Assembly (NCBI RefSeq): GCF_003047265.1
Contig: NZ_PZYY01000013.1
Coordinates: 43,355 to 107,354, forward strand
Origin: Nocardioides terrigena
GTDB lineage: Bacteria > Actinomycetota > Actinomycetes > Propionibacteriales > Nocardioidaceae
Direction: 5' to 3'
DNA length: 64,000 nt
Shown: one piece after another, positions 1 through 8,469 of the stretch
How positions within the stretch are numbered: the stretch's first letter is position 1
Layout of the letters: each line of letters starts with the position of its first letter
Notes under the pieces: model-generated
Told to the model about the DNA's origin: nothing
Databases searched by the model: none
The model's input: the letters and a program-made list of their open reading frames with translations, nothing else
Position numbers and translations under genes: made by a program

Positions 1-753
1 TCCGGCTGGGTGCGGTTCGAGCCCACACCGGGTGGTCCCGGCGGCCGGGCCGAGACAGTGCCCGTCTACACCCGTGGCGAGCTGCCCACCATCGAGGAGC
101 CGTCGGCCTCCCCCGGCGCCACCCGCACGTCGGAGGCACTGCCGGACCGCGGCCAGACCCCGGAGGCCGACGCCGCGGCCGACGCGGACGACGACGGCAC
201 CTCGATCCCGTGGGTGCCGATCGTGCTGGTGCTCCTGGTCCTGCTGCTGGTCGCCGCGGTGCTGCTGGTGCCCGGCCTCGTCCGACGCCAGCGGCGCGAA
301 CGCCGCCTCACGGGCGGCGTCGAGGAGGCGTGGCAGGAGCTGCGCGACCTGGCCATCGACCTGGGCCACGGCTGGCCCGGAGGTCGGTCGCCTCGCGCCA
401 TCGGCACCTGGCTCGGGGAGCGCTTCGGTGCGCCCGGGGTCGAGACGGAGCGCTCGGACCGGCCGCGCCGGGGTCGGGACCTCGCACCCGAGGGCGCCGC
501 TGCGCTCGACCGGCTGGTGACCGAGCTCGAGCAGAGCCGCTACGCCCGCTCGTCGACGCCGGGTGACTCCCACGTGCGTGCCGCCGACGTGGCCGCCGTC
601 GAGGAGGCCCTCGTCGCCGGGGTCGCGCCCCGGGTCGCCCGCCGGGCCCGACGGTGGCCCCGGTCGCTGCGCCCCGCCCCGCACCGGCCGGCCACCGAGG
701 TCGTCACCCGGGCGCCCGCCGAGGAGCGCGAGCTCGCCGACCACCCGGGCTGA
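1..753 (+). CDS. C-terminal part of a transglutaminase-like membrane protein (TgpA type), 5' truncated by the window
   Basis: The reading frame is open from base 1 and reads SGWVRFEPTPG, the strand that ends the transglutaminase core in TgpA-type proteins. A Ser/Pro/Asp-rich linker follows, then one membrane helix (about residues 67-92 of the fragment, starting IPWVPIVLVLL), then a basic cytoplasmic tail of about 155 residues resembling the DUF4129 tail of this family. Such proteins are multi-pass membrane proteins, normally in an operon with a MoxR ATPase and a DUF58 protein, which would lie to the left of the window. The function is likely in the cell envelope but the substrate is unknown. 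The missing N-terminus prevents checking the Cys-His-Asp triad. Confidence 0.8.
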   Translation, partial: SGWVRFEPTPGGPGGRAETVPVYTRGELPTIEEPSASPGATRTSEALPDRGQTPEADAAADADDDGTSIPWVPIVLVLLVLLLVAAVLLVPGLVRRQRRERRLTGGVEEAWQELRDLAIDLGHGWPGGRSPRAIGTWLGERFGAPGVETERSDRPRRGRDLAPEGAAALDRLVTELEQSRYARSSTPGDSHVRAADVAAVEEALVAGVAPRVARRARRWPRSLRPAPHRPATEVVTRAPAEERELADHPG

Positions 754-819
754 CGCCGCGGGGCCGGGCTGACCCGGCGGGATCATCGCGTCAGCCGGTG
801 GGCCCCGTCAGCTCACGGA

Positions 820-1012
820 GGCTGAAGTTCCACGCAGGAGTGCGGAAGTTCGGGCGCCACGGCGTCGCCCGGCTGAACTTCCACGCAGGGAGGCGGGAGT
901 CCAGGAGAACTCGGCATCCCCCGGCTGTGCTTCCACGCAGGTGCGTGGGAGTCTCCGGGGCCAGGGACTCGCCCGGCTGTACGTCCACGCTGGAGGCGGA
1001 GGTGCCGGGGTG
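820..1012. repeat. Four degenerate tandem repeats with a period of 51-52 bp in a gene-free stretch
   Basis: The block from 754 to 1125 carries no convincing gene. Within it the core GGCTGAACTTCCACGCAGG, with variants, starts at 820, 871, 923 and 975, so the period is 51, 52 and 52 bp. The third unit contains the perfect hairpin CCACGCA-GG-TGCGTGG (932-947), and the first an imperfect version. Unit 4 is the most diverged. The bases between cores also resemble each other (GCCCGGCTG before the core, GGGAGT after it). The function is unknown; the repeats could be a protein-binding array, a decayed repetitive element or a structured RNA. Confidence 0.7.
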
Positions 1013-1125
1013 ACCACGGACATACGCCAGGCCGCTACTGCGGACGTCATGGAACCTGGCTGTCCGGACGACCAGGGCTCATGACGTCGTGCGGAAGCCC
1101 GTCCGGCGTGGTGGGCTCGTGTGCG

Positions 1126-1569
1126 TCAGAAGGGGCCGTTGTCGCGGCGCCGGCGCCAGCGCTCGTCCATGCGCTCCATGAACGAGCCGGAGGCCTTGGT
1201 GCGCCGGTTGCGCTGGAAGCGCGGCGACTTGGCGGCCTTGCCGCCGTCGACGACACCGAAGCCGTCGTGGCGGGTGTCGCGCATGTGTGGGCCGGAGCTG
1301 GAGGGGTGGCGCAGGGCGGTCACGACCACGACGGCCGCGGCCAGCATCACGAGGAAGCCCACGATGCCGAGGATGGTCTGGCGGAAGATGACACCACCGG
1401 TGAGCAGGGCCATGCCGGCGACGAAGACGACGCCCGAGGCGATCGCGCGACGGCGAGCGGCCCGCTGCATCGCAGTGCCACGCAGGGTGGACGCCAGCTT
1501 GGGGTCCTCTGCGACGAGCGCGCGCTCCATCTGCTCGAGCATCCGCAGCTCTTCCTCGGACAGCGGCAT
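1126..1569 (-). CDS. DUF3040 family small membrane protein
   Basis: The 147-residue protein starts MPLSEEELRMLEQMERAL, the hallmark N-terminus of DUF3040 proteins. Two membrane helices (about residues 43-62 and 67-86) follow, and the tail is very basic (ends MERMDERWRRRRDNGPF). The second of two adjacent ATGs (1569) is chosen because GGAGG lies 7-8 bases upstream; the first ATG (1572) is too close to it. The family is widespread in Actinobacteria, often near division genes, and has no established function. A TAGACT -10 box at 1614-1619 suggests its own promoter, so it is probably not read only from dinB. Confidence 0.85.
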   Translation of the reverse strand: MPLSEEELRMLEQMERALVAEDPKLASTLRGTAMQRAARRRAIASGVVFVAGMALLTGGVIFRQTILGIVGFLVMLAAAVVVVTALRHPSSSGPHMRDTRHDGFGVVDGGKAAKSPRFQRNRRTKASGSFMERMDERWRRRRDNGPF

Positions 1570-1613
1570 CATTACCTCCTCCACCAACACGTCGTGTGCC
1601 AGCCGTGTGACAA

Positions 1614-1640
1614 GTCTAGGCACCCGGTGGGCAACCGGGT
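1614..1640 (-). promoter_or_regulatory. Putative promoter with overlapping palindrome upstream of the DUF3040 gene
   Basis: On the minus strand TAGACT (1614-1619) fits an actinobacterial -10 box. Just upstream lies the perfect inverted repeat ACCCGGT-GGGCA-ACCGGGT (1622-1640), covering the spacer and -35 region. It may be an operator, or alternatively the terminator of dinB, which ends at 1677, but no T-run follows. Confidence 0.4.
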
Positions 1641-1676
1641 AGCCGCCTCTCGAAATTCGCCCGTTTCGGGTGCTGA

Positions 1677-2879
1677 TCACATCAGGCTCGCCGGCCGGAC
1701 GGCCGCCGCGCCGAACCTGCGGGTGGCCCGGTCGACCGCCCGATCGGCTTCCGCCCACCCGTGCTCCGCCTCCCCCAGCACCAGCTGTCTGTGCACCGAC
1801 CCGCGTGGGACGAGACCCTCCACCCTCACCCCGACGAGCCGGAGGCGGGCGCGCTGGAGGCCCAGCGCGTCGTAGAGGCGAGTGGCGACGCGGTAGACGT
1901 CGACGGTGACGTCGGTGGCCTCGGGGAGGGTGCGCGAGCGGGTGATGGTCGTGAAGTCGGCGAACCTGATCCGGATCGTCACCGTGCGACCTGCCACCCC
2001 CGCGGTGCGCATTCGCCCGGTCACCCGGTGGGAGAGCCGGAGCAGCTCGCGGACGATGACGTCGCGGTCGTCGGTGTCGCGGGCGAAGGTCTCGTCGGCC
2101 CCCATCGAGCGGTCCGGCTCGAATGGCCCCGAGCGCGGGGTGAGCGTGCGCCGGTCGGTGCCCCAGGCCAGGTCGTGGAGCTGGCTGCCCAGGTGTACGC
2201 CGACCGCGCGCTGGAGGGTGCGCAGCGGGGTGTCGGCGACGTCCCCCACCGTGACCAGCCCGAGGCGGTGGAGCATCTCGCGGGTCTTGTCACCCACCCC
2301 CCACAGCTCCCCCACGTCGAGCGGGTGCAGGAAGGAGGTGACGCGCTCGGGTGGGACCACCACCACGCCGTCGGGCTTGGCCCGACGGCTCGCCAGCTTG
2401 GCGACCGACACCGAGGCCGCCACCCCGACCGAGCAGGTGATGCCCTGCTCGTCGTGGATCGTGGCGCGCAGCAGCCCCGCGATGTCCCGCGGCGATCCTA
2501 GGCGGCGGGTCGAGCCGCGGACGTCGAGGAACGCCTCGTCGAGCGAGACGACCTCCACCAGTGGGGTGATCCGGCGGAAGTTCTCGATCACCGAGGACGA
2601 CACTGCGCTGAACGTCTCGAAGTCGGGGGCGATCACCACGGCCTGCGGGCACATCCGCCGGGCGCGGGTCATCGGGAGCGCCGAGCGGACGCCGTACTGG
2701 CGGGCGAGGTAGTTGGCCGAGAGCACCACCCCGCGGGTGCCGCCGCCGACGATGACCGGGACGTCGGCCAGGTCGGGCCGGTCCCGGGTGGCGACCGAGG
2801 CGTAGAACGCGTCCATGTCGACGTGCAGGAGCGGGGCGCGCCACGACGGGTCGGGCCGCCCGGCAGGCAGTCCGGTCAT
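1677..2879 (-). CDS. dinB: DNA polymerase IV (Y-family translesion polymerase)
   Basis: This 400-residue protein is a Y-family polymerase that copies past damaged bases. The first catalytic block DMDAFYASV starts at residue 21, and VSLDEAFLDV carries D114 and E115, so all three metal-binding acidic residues are present. This distinguishes it from ImuB, which lacks them. A helix-hairpin-helix region (GELWGVGDKTREMLHRLG) and a little-finger domain follow. The C-terminal QLVLGE could be a degenerate beta-clamp motif. It is the last gene of the SOS-controlled dnaE2 cluster, 63 bases after the methyltransferase, so it is probably damage-inducible. Confidence 0.93.
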   Translation of the reverse strand: MTGLPAGRPDPSWRAPLLHVDMDAFYASVATRDRPDLADVPVIVGGGTRGVVLSANYLARQYGVRSALPMTRARRMCPQAVVIAPDFETFSAVSSSVIENFRRITPLVEVVSLDEAFLDVRGSTRRLGSPRDIAGLLRATIHDEQGITCSVGVAASVSVAKLASRRAKPDGVVVVPPERVTSFLHPLDVGELWGVGDKTREMLHRLGLVTVGDVADTPLRTLQRAVGVHLGSQLHDLAWGTDRRTLTPRSGPFEPDRSMGADETFARDTDDRDVIVRELLRLSHRVTGRMRTAGVAGRTVTIRIRFADFTTITRSRTLPEATDVTVDVYRVATRLYDALGLQRARLRLVGVRVEGLVPRGSVHRQLVLGEAEHGWAEADRAVDRATRRFGAAAVRPASLM

Positions 2880-2942
2880 GGCGACCGCCGGTCGTCCGGC
2901 GCCGTCCCGGGCAACCGGGCGGGCGGCAGGGCCGGTGACCGG

Positions 2943-3680
2943 TCAGGCGCGGGCGAGGACGTGCAGCTGGGTGGCGAGGGGGAAGTACTCCGGACGGGTC
3001 GACACCGCCTGCTCGAGCGCCACCAGCGCAGCCGTGGCGCCCGGCTCGAGGTCGAGCAGGGAGCCGGGGACGAGGTCGGCGAAGACGCGCACGGCGTGGA
3101 CGGAGGTGGTCTCCAGCCCGGCGCCCGCGAGCAGCGGCTCGAGCTCGTCGCGGGTGAAGCGGTGGCCGGCCCGGCCGGGGTGGCCGCTCGGCGTGCCTGC
3201 GTCGAGGAGGTCGCGGGCGGCCTGGAAGTGACCGGCCATCGCCCGGGCCACGACGGCCGCGTGGCGCTGGGCGACCAGCAGGCTGAGGTGGCCGCCGGGG
3301 CGCAGCACACCGGCGATGGCCGCCAGCGCGGCGGCCGGGTCGTCCACGACCTCGAGCACGCCGTGGCACAGGACCAGGTCGACGCTGCCGGCCTCGACGA
3401 GGCCGGCGAGGTCGCCGAGGTCGCCCTGCTGGCCGGTGACCCGGTCGGCGACGCCGCTCTCCCGGGCCCGCCGGTCGAGGGCGGCGAGGGCGTCGGGGCT
3501 GGGATCGATGACCTGGACGTGGTGACCCAGCTCGGCCAGCGGGACGGCGAACCCGCCCGTGCCCCCGCCGATGTCGACGATCCCGGCCTGGGGGGCGCGG
3601 TCGGTGGACCCCAGCACCTCGCGGACCGCTGACCACACCACGCCGGTGCGGACGGACTGGCGGCGCTCGCTGGCTGACAT
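2943..3680 (-). CDS. Class I SAM-dependent methyltransferase (SmtA-like)
   Basis: The 245-residue protein has a Rossmann methyltransferase fold. Motif I VDIGGGTGGFAVPLAE (residues 35-50) is followed by the acidic end of strand 2 (VIDPSPDAL), then LVLCHGVLEVVDDP and the usual VLRPGGHLSLLV strand. The substrate is unknown; the best resemblance is to SmtA/ubiquinone-type small-molecule enzymes. The ATG at 3680 is preceded by TAGGGT (3688-3693) at 7 bases, a leaderless promoter, so the gene can be expressed separately although it lies between dnaE2 and dinB. The gene after it (dinB) is 63 bases away. Confidence 0.85.
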   Translation of the reverse strand: MSASERRQSVRTGVVWSAVREVLGSTDRAPQAGIVDIGGGTGGFAVPLAELGHHVQVIDPSPDALAALDRRARESGVADRVTGQQGDLGDLAGLVEAGSVDLVLCHGVLEVVDDPAAALAAIAGVLRPGGHLSLLVAQRHAAVVARAMAGHFQAARDLLDAGTPSGHPGRAGHRFTRDELEPLLAGAGLETTSVHAVRVFADLVPGSLLDLEPGATAALVALEQAVSTRPEYFPLATQLHVLARA

Positions 3681-3729
3681 GGGGCCAACCCTAGTGGGAT
3701 CGCCGGGAGGACCGGGGGCACGTCCGGCG

Positions 3730-6700
3730 TCATCCCGGGCTCCCCGGGCTGCGGTGCCACAGGTTGCGGGACGGGCGCTGGGCGCCCTCCTCGACCCACA
3801 GCTTGCGCGCGACGTCCCTGGTGTCGTCGCCGGCCGGCTTGATGTCGGCGTAGGGAGACATCTGGAAGCCGCTGGAGTGCACCAGCACCCGTCGGTGCCC
3901 GGGCTCGTCGGGATCGGTCCACCCCACCGGGACCCGGCCGATCTCGGCGAGCACCGCGGCCAGCGCCGCCTCGCGGGTGCGCTCGCGCCGCCACAGCGCA
4001 TGCAGGTCGGGCAGCGCCCAGGCGCCGGTGGCGCGCAGCGAGACCCCGCGCCGACCCGTGCGCCGCAGCTCGCCGCGGACCACGAGCAGCCACGAGTGGA
4101 AGACGGTGGCGGCGTAGGGACCCTGGGCGTCCTCGAAGAACGTGCAGTCGACCGGTCCGGTCCCGTCGTCGAGGGTCAGGAAGACGACCCGTCGCCCCGA
4201 CCGGATCGGCGGCGTCTGGGTCGCGACCTTGACCCCGGCGACCAGCAGCTCGGCGCGGCTGCGCCGGCGCAGCAGGTCGCGGCTGCGGGTGGTGCCGAGG
4301 TCGTCGAGGAAGTCGGCGTAGGGCGCGACGGCGTGCTGGCTGACGTCGAGCCCCAGGATCTCCAGCTCGGCCCGCATCCGCTCGTCGGTGGTCATCTCGG
4401 GCAGCCCGGTGACCGGCTCCCCCGCCCCCGGCTCGTCGCCGAGCTCGAGGGTCAGCTGGACCGAGTCGGCCTCCCGGACCGGCCGGGCCGCTTGCGACTG
4501 GGCCGCCGCCCGCACGGCCGGGTCGGAGCTCGTGCGCCGGGCGGCTTCCTGCGCGGTCTGCTCGGGTCGCACCATCGCCGAGACCCGCCGCGCCGCCAGG
4601 CCCCGGCCCCGCGAGGTGCGGTCGAGCATCCGGGTGTGCCGGTCGAGCTCGGCGACCTGGAGCAGCAGGTCGCGGCGCGTCAGCCGGCCCCGCGGTCGGA
4701 CCTCGTGCTCGCCGCTCGCGATGCGGTAGAGGTCGTCGAAGGCACCGGCCAGCACGAGCCGCTCCAGCACCGGTCGGGAGACCCGGGCCCGGGCGTGTAA
4801 GTCGCTGAGCGACGCGTAGGGGGTCGTGCAGTCCGCGCCGGTGCCGCCGCGGGCGGTGACGATGCGCGACACCTCGGCCTCGCTGATGCCCTTGAGCTCG
4901 GCGAGGGCGAGCCGGATCGCGTAACCGTCCCCGAGGCGCTCGACGACGTACGACGCCTCGGAGGCGTTGACGTCGAGGCCCAGCACCCCGACCCCGAACT
5001 GGCGAGCGTCCTCGAGGATCAGCCGCTTGGGATACATGCCCGGGTCGTGGGTGAGCACCCCGGACAGGAAGTGCGCCGGCCAGTGGGCCTTGAGCCACGC
5101 CGACTGGTAGGTGGGCAGCGCGAAGGCCGCCGCGTGGGCCTTGCAGAAGCCGAACGACGCGAACGCCGCGACGACCTTCCACATGCGGGTCACCAGCGCG
5201 AGGTCGTAGCCGCGGGCCAGGGCGCGTGGGAAGAACCACACCTCGGTCTCGGCCATCCCCTCGACGTCGCCGAGCGCGCGCCGCTTCTCGTCGGCCTCGG
5301 CGTAGGAGACCCCGGCGAACCGGGCGATGATCTCGATGACCTGCTCGTGGAAGACCACCACCCCCTGGGTCTGCTCCAGGATCGGGCGCAGGTCCTCGTG
5401 GATGTAGCGGACGGTCTTCCAGCCCTGCTTGGCCTCGAGGTAGGGCGTGATCATGTCGCTCTTGACCGGTCCCGGCCGGAAGAGCGAGATGTCGGTGATG
5501 ATGTCGCTGAAGGACTCGATGCCCGACTTGCCCACCAGCTCGCGCTGGCCCGGGGACTCGATCTGGAAGACGCCGAGGGTGCGCGCCGAGCTGATCATCG
5601 TGTAGGTCCTGTCGTCGTCGAAGGGCACCTGCACCTCGTCGTCGAGGTCGACCTCGACCCCGTCGACGCGGGAGATCTCGGACACCGCGTGCGCCATCGC
5701 CGACTGCATGCGGATGCCGAGCACGTCGAGCTTGAGCAGCCCCAGCGCCTCCACGTCGTCCTTGTCGAACTGGCTGATCGGGAAGCCGGCGTACGACGCC
5801 TCGACCGGCGTGCGGGAGAGCAGGGTGTCGTCGGAGAGCAGCACCCCGCACGGGTGGACGGCGATGTGCCGGGGCAGTCCGTCCAGGCGCTCGACCAGCC
5901 GGAACATCAGGTCGAGGCGCTCGCTGGCCAGGCCACTGGCCCGCAGCTCGGGGAGGTCGCGCATCGCGGTGCGGGCGTCGCGCGCCCGGATGTGCGGGAA
6001 CGCCTTGGCGATCGCGTCGACCTCGCCGGGCGGCATGCCCAGCGCGGCGCCGACGTCGCGGACCGCGTGCCGGACGCGGTAGGTGTCCATCATCGAGACG
6101 CACACGCAGCGGTCGCCGCCGTAGCGGGCGAGGATCGCCTCGTAGACCTCGAGGCGGCGGGCGGACTCCACGTCGATGTCGATGTCGGGAAGCGAGGCGC
6201 GCAGCGGTGACAGGAAGCGCTCCATCAGCAGTCCGTGACGGATCGGGTCGACCCCGGAGACGCCGAGGAGATAGTTGACCAGGCTGCCCGCCCCCGAGCC
6301 GCGCGCGGCCCGGCGCACCCCCATCTCGCCGATCAGGTCAGTGATGTCGGCGACGGTGAGGAAGTAGGAGGCGTAGCCCAGCCCGCGGATCAGCTCGAGC
6401 TCGTCGTCGAGCCGCTTCCAGATGCGCTGCCGGGGCGCCTGGCCGTAGCGGTGGCCGATGCCGGCCTCGCACCGGGCGCGCAGCGCCGCGTGCGCCGACT
6501 CCCCCGGCTCCCCCGCCCGGTCGAACTCGGGGAAGTGCACCTCGCCCAGCCCGAGGTCACCGCGCGGGTCGAGGGCGCACCGGTCCGCGACGGCCCGGGT
6601 GCGGGCGAGCAGCCGGCGGGCCTCGGTGTCGCTGTCGTGGGCCAGCCCGGCAAGCCGGCACACCTCCTCGGCCACCTCGTGCATCTGCTTGCCGGACTTG

Positions 6701-7554
6701 AGGAAGCCCTCGGCGTTGGCCCGGTCGACGTGGCGGCGGTCGAGCGCCACCAGCCGGCGGGCGGCGTCGAGCACGTCGACGGTCGGGGCGTCGAGGCGGT
6801 CGGCGTAGCGGACCGCGTTGGTGAGGACGGTGCCCAGGCCGGCCCGGCGGGCGACACCGGCCATCCGGGCGGCGTGCGGCGAGGTGCCCGGCCCCCACCC
6901 TCCCCCGGCGCTGCCCCCGCCGGGGAGCCGGTGGGACACCAGCTCGACGACGAGGTTGTCGCGGGGCACCACCTCGCGCCACGGCGCCAGCGCCGCCAGG
7001 GCGAGGTCGTCGCGGCGCCGGACCGCGGCGACCCCGAGCTCGGAGGTCGGACCGAGCAGGACCATGACGTCACCGTTGCCGAGGTGCGGGGCGAGCAGGT
7101 CGAGGGTGGCCACCGGCCGGCCCCGCTCCCCGTGGAGGTGGGTCTCGGAGACCATCCGGCAGATCGCCGCCCAACCGGCCCTGCCGCCGGCCAGGAACGT
7201 CACCCGGGGCAGGCCCCCGCGGTGGGCCGGCAGGTCACGGTGCGCGCCCCCGCGCACCGGGGCCCGCCCTGCACCGGCCGGGCCGGCGGGGGCGCCTGGC
7301 GCTCCGGGAGCGGCGGACGCACCGGGACCGACGGGCGCGACGGCCAGGTCGACGCCGAGGATCGGCCGGATGCCGGCCTGTTGGCAGGCCTGGGCGAACT
7401 TGACCGCACCGTAGGTGCCGTCGCGGTCGGTGAGGGCGAGCGCGTCCATCTCGTGCTCCACGGCGCGCTCGACGAGGACGTGCGGGTTGGAGGCGCCGTA
7501 CTGCAGGGAGTAGCCCGAGGCCACGTGGAGATGGACGAACGGGTCAGGCGACAC
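3730..7554 (-). CDS. dnaE2: Error-prone DNA polymerase III alpha subunit DnaE2
   Basis: This 1274-residue C-family polymerase belongs to the DnaE2 branch, which carries out damage-induced mutagenesis. The N-terminal PHP domain starts FVHLHVASGYSLQYG. The polymerase palm has LPDIDIDVESARR near residue 455 with the catalytic aspartates. An OB fold follows near the C-terminus (LLVAGVKVATQTP), and the protein ends SRNLWHRSPGSPG, a DnaE2-type tail. A low-complexity Ala/Gly/Pro insert sits near residue 80, making it longer than the ~1100 residues usual for the family. The start overlaps the end of the HEPN gene by 11 bp, which suggests translational coupling. Expression is probably under the LexA box at 8445. 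Confidence 0.93.
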   Translation of the reverse strand: MSPDPFVHLHVASGYSLQYGASNPHVLVERAVEHEMDALALTDRDGTYGAVKFAQACQQAGIRPILGVDLAVAPVGPGASAAPGAPGAPAGPAGAGRAPVRGGAHRDLPAHRGGLPRVTFLAGGRAGWAAICRMVSETHLHGERGRPVATLDLLAPHLGNGDVMVLLGPTSELGVAAVRRRDDLALAALAPWREVVPRDNLVVELVSHRLPGGGSAGGGWGPGTSPHAARMAGVARRAGLGTVLTNAVRYADRLDAPTVDVLDAARRLVALDRRHVDRANAEGFLKSGKQMHEVAEEVCRLAGLAHDSDTEARRLLARTRAVADRCALDPRGDLGLGEVHFPEFDRAGEPGESAHAALRARCEAGIGHRYGQAPRQRIWKRLDDELELIRGLGYASYFLTVADITDLIGEMGVRRAARGSGAGSLVNYLLGVSGVDPIRHGLLMERFLSPLRASLPDIDIDVESARRLEVYEAILARYGGDRCVCVSMMDTYRVRHAVRDVGAALGMPPGEVDAIAKAFPHIRARDARTAMRDLPELRASGLASERLDLMFRLVERLDGLPRHIAVHPCGVLLSDDTLLSRTPVEASYAGFPISQFDKDDVEALGLLKLDVLGIRMQSAMAHAVSEISRVDGVEVDLDDEVQVPFDDDRTYTMISSARTLGVFQIESPGQRELVGKSGIESFSDIITDISLFRPGPVKSDMITPYLEAKQGWKTVRYIHEDLRPILEQTQGVVVFHEQVIEIIARFAGVSYAEADEKRRALGDVEGMAETEVWFFPRALARGYDLALVTRMWKVVAAFASFGFCKAHAAAFALPTYQSAWLKAHWPAHFLSGVLTHDPGMYPKRLILEDARQFGVGVLGLDVNASEASYVVERLGDGYAIRLALAELKGISEAEVSRIVTARGGTGADCTTPYASLSDLHARARVSRPVLERLVLAGAFDDLYRIASGEHEVRPRGRLTRRDLLLQVAELDRHTRMLDRTSRGRGLAARRVSAMVRPEQTAQEAARRTSSDPAVRAAAQSQAARPVREADSVQLTLELGDEPGAGEPVTGLPEMTTDERMRAELEILGLDVSQHAVAPYADFLDDLGTTRSRDLLRRRSRAELLVAGVKVATQTPPIRSGRRVVFLTLDDGTGPVDCTFFEDAQGPYAATVFHSWLLVVRGELRRTGRRGVSLRATGAWALPDLHALWRRERTREAALAAVLAEIGRVPVGWTDPDEPGHRRVLVHSSGFQMSPYADIKPAGDDTRDVARKLWVEEGAQRPSRNLWHRSPGSPG

Positions 7555-8002
7555 CGCTCTGGCCGGTCGTGTGGCTCACGGCTGCCGGGGCATGGGGCAC
7601 CAGCCCGAGCGCCTGCTCGACCACGGCCAGGAACCGGTCGGAGTCGCGGACCAGGTCGTCGGCCTCACGCTCGGTGACCGCCCGGGTCGACCCGGCCTCG
7701 GCCGCCGCGCGCTTGCTCGCGCCGGCGGCGAAGAACCGCGCCCACTCCTCCATCTCGGGGGCCACCTCGGCCAGCAGGACCCAGGCGTTCTTCTGGCGGC
7801 GGGCGCGGGGCGCGGGGTGGGCACGCGCGGCCAGCAGGGCGGCGGCCGACCGCAGGGCCGCCACGTGCGCACAGGCGTAGCGGGTGGGCACGTCGCGCGC
7901 CGAGATCGCCTCCTGGAGGGACTCCGCCGCACGGGCGAGGTAGGAGTGGGTGGTCGCCGGCAGCAGGTGCGGGTTGAGGGGTCGGGTCGTCGTGGTCGTC
8001 AT
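7544..8002 (-). CDS. SAV_6107-type HEPN-domain protein
   Basis: This 152-residue, mostly helical protein matches the actinobacterial SAV_6107 HEPN family, commonly found beside dnaE2. Residues 41-46 read RYACAH, which fits the Rx4-6H signature of catalytic HEPN RNases. A conserved KNAWVLLAEVAPEMEEWA helix follows. Start ATG 8002 has an excellent ribosome site (GGAGGAGG). It begins 13 bases after the DUF6504 stop and overlaps dnaE2 by 11 bp, so the three genes form one transcript. A regulatory or nuclease role during the SOS response is inference; the family has no proven activity that I know of. Confidence 0.8.
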   Translation of the reverse strand: MTTTTTRPLNPHLLPATTHSYLARAAESLQEAISARDVPTRYACAHVAALRSAAALLAARAHPAPRARRQKNAWVLLAEVAPEMEEWARFFAAGASKRAAAEAGSTRAVTEREADDLVRDSDRFLAVVEQALGLVPHAPAAVSHTTGQSGVA

Positions 8003-8015
8003 CTCGTCCTCCTCC

Positions 8016-8363
8016 TCAGTCCGCACAGCCGACGAGCTGCCAGCTGCCGTCGGTCCACGAGAAGGACAGGTCGAAGACCCCGGACCGCTCGGAGCCCGTC
8101 GCGCCGGAGCCACGGCCCGCCTCGACGCGCCACAGCTCGCGCTCGACGAGCAGGTCGGTGCCGCTCGAGCCGGCGGTCAGGGTGTCGCCGGCGTCGTCCG
8201 AGCCGATCACGGCCCGGGCACCGGTGGACTGCCACCACGGGGCCGTCTCCACCCAGTGGGCCAGCACCGAGCGGACCTTCCACAGGCGTCCGTGCCAGAG
8301 GAACTGGTCGGGTCCCTCGGTCTCTCCCCGTCGCACCTCGACGGGGTCGTGGTACAGCCTCAT
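8016..8363 (-). CDS. DUF6504 family protein, first gene of the SOS translesion operon
   Basis: The 115-residue protein begins MRLYHDPVEVRRGE and contains FLWHGRLWKVRSVLAHWVE, the typical core of DUF6504 proteins. It ends with a hydrophobic WQLVGCAD. No membrane segment or catalytic motif is visible. The start at 8363 has GAGGAGG about 7 bases upstream. It is the first coding region after the LexA box and stem-loop, and these proteins recur next to Y-family or DnaE2 polymerases in actinobacteria. A role as an accessory of translesion synthesis is guilt by association only. Confidence 0.8.
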   Translation of the reverse strand: MRLYHDPVEVRRGETEGPDQFLWHGRLWKVRSVLAHWVETAPWWQSTGARAVIGSDDAGDTLTAGSSGTDLLVERELWRVEAGRGSGATGSERSGVFDLSFSWTDGSWQLVGCAD

Positions 8364-8397
8364 GCGTGCCTCCTCACCGCTCGTCGACCCCGCCACC

Positions 8398-8440
8398 GGC
8401 CTCGGTGGCGATGGGGGTCGAGGTCACCGCCACCGAGGCC
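8398..8440 (-). promoter_or_regulatory. Perfect 13-bp inverted repeat in the 5' leader of the SOS operon
   Basis: The arms GGCCTCGGTGGCG (8398-8410) and CGCCACCGAGGCC (8428-8440) are perfectly complementary with a 17-base loop. In the mRNA this would form a very stable hairpin starting just after the LexA box and ending about 34 bases before the DUF6504 start codon. No T-run follows, so it is not a classical terminator. It could be an attenuator, an mRNA stability element or a protein site. Confidence 0.7.
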
Positions 8441-8444
8441 GCGT

Positions 8445-8460
8445 CCGAACAGATGTTCGA
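8445..8460. promoter_or_regulatory. LexA-binding SOS box
   Basis: CCGAAC-AGAT-GTTCGA differs at one base from the palindromic actinobacterial SOS box TCGAAC-N4-GTTCGA. It lies 9-10 bases downstream of the -10 box at 8470-8475 and so covers the transcription start of the DUF6504-HEPN-dnaE2 operon. LexA bound here would block initiation until DNA damage. Confidence 0.88.
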
Positions 8461-8469
8461 ACAAGGCCA

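Noticed and set aside
820..1012. CRISPR array
   Set aside because: Only four degenerate units, similarity extends through the whole period rather than leaving unique spacers, and no cas genes are present.
1677..2879. ImuB identity for the Y-family polymerase beside dnaE2
   Set aside because: Both catalytic motifs are intact (DMDAFYASV and SLDEAF), while ImuB lacks the catalytic acidic residues.
2876..6103. Very long open frame (over 1000 codons) on the minus strand overlapping dnaE2 and the methyltransferase
   Set aside because: It is rich in Arg, Pro, Gly and Ala, has no domain, and runs in another frame across genuine genes; such frames are expected from GC-rich codon bias.
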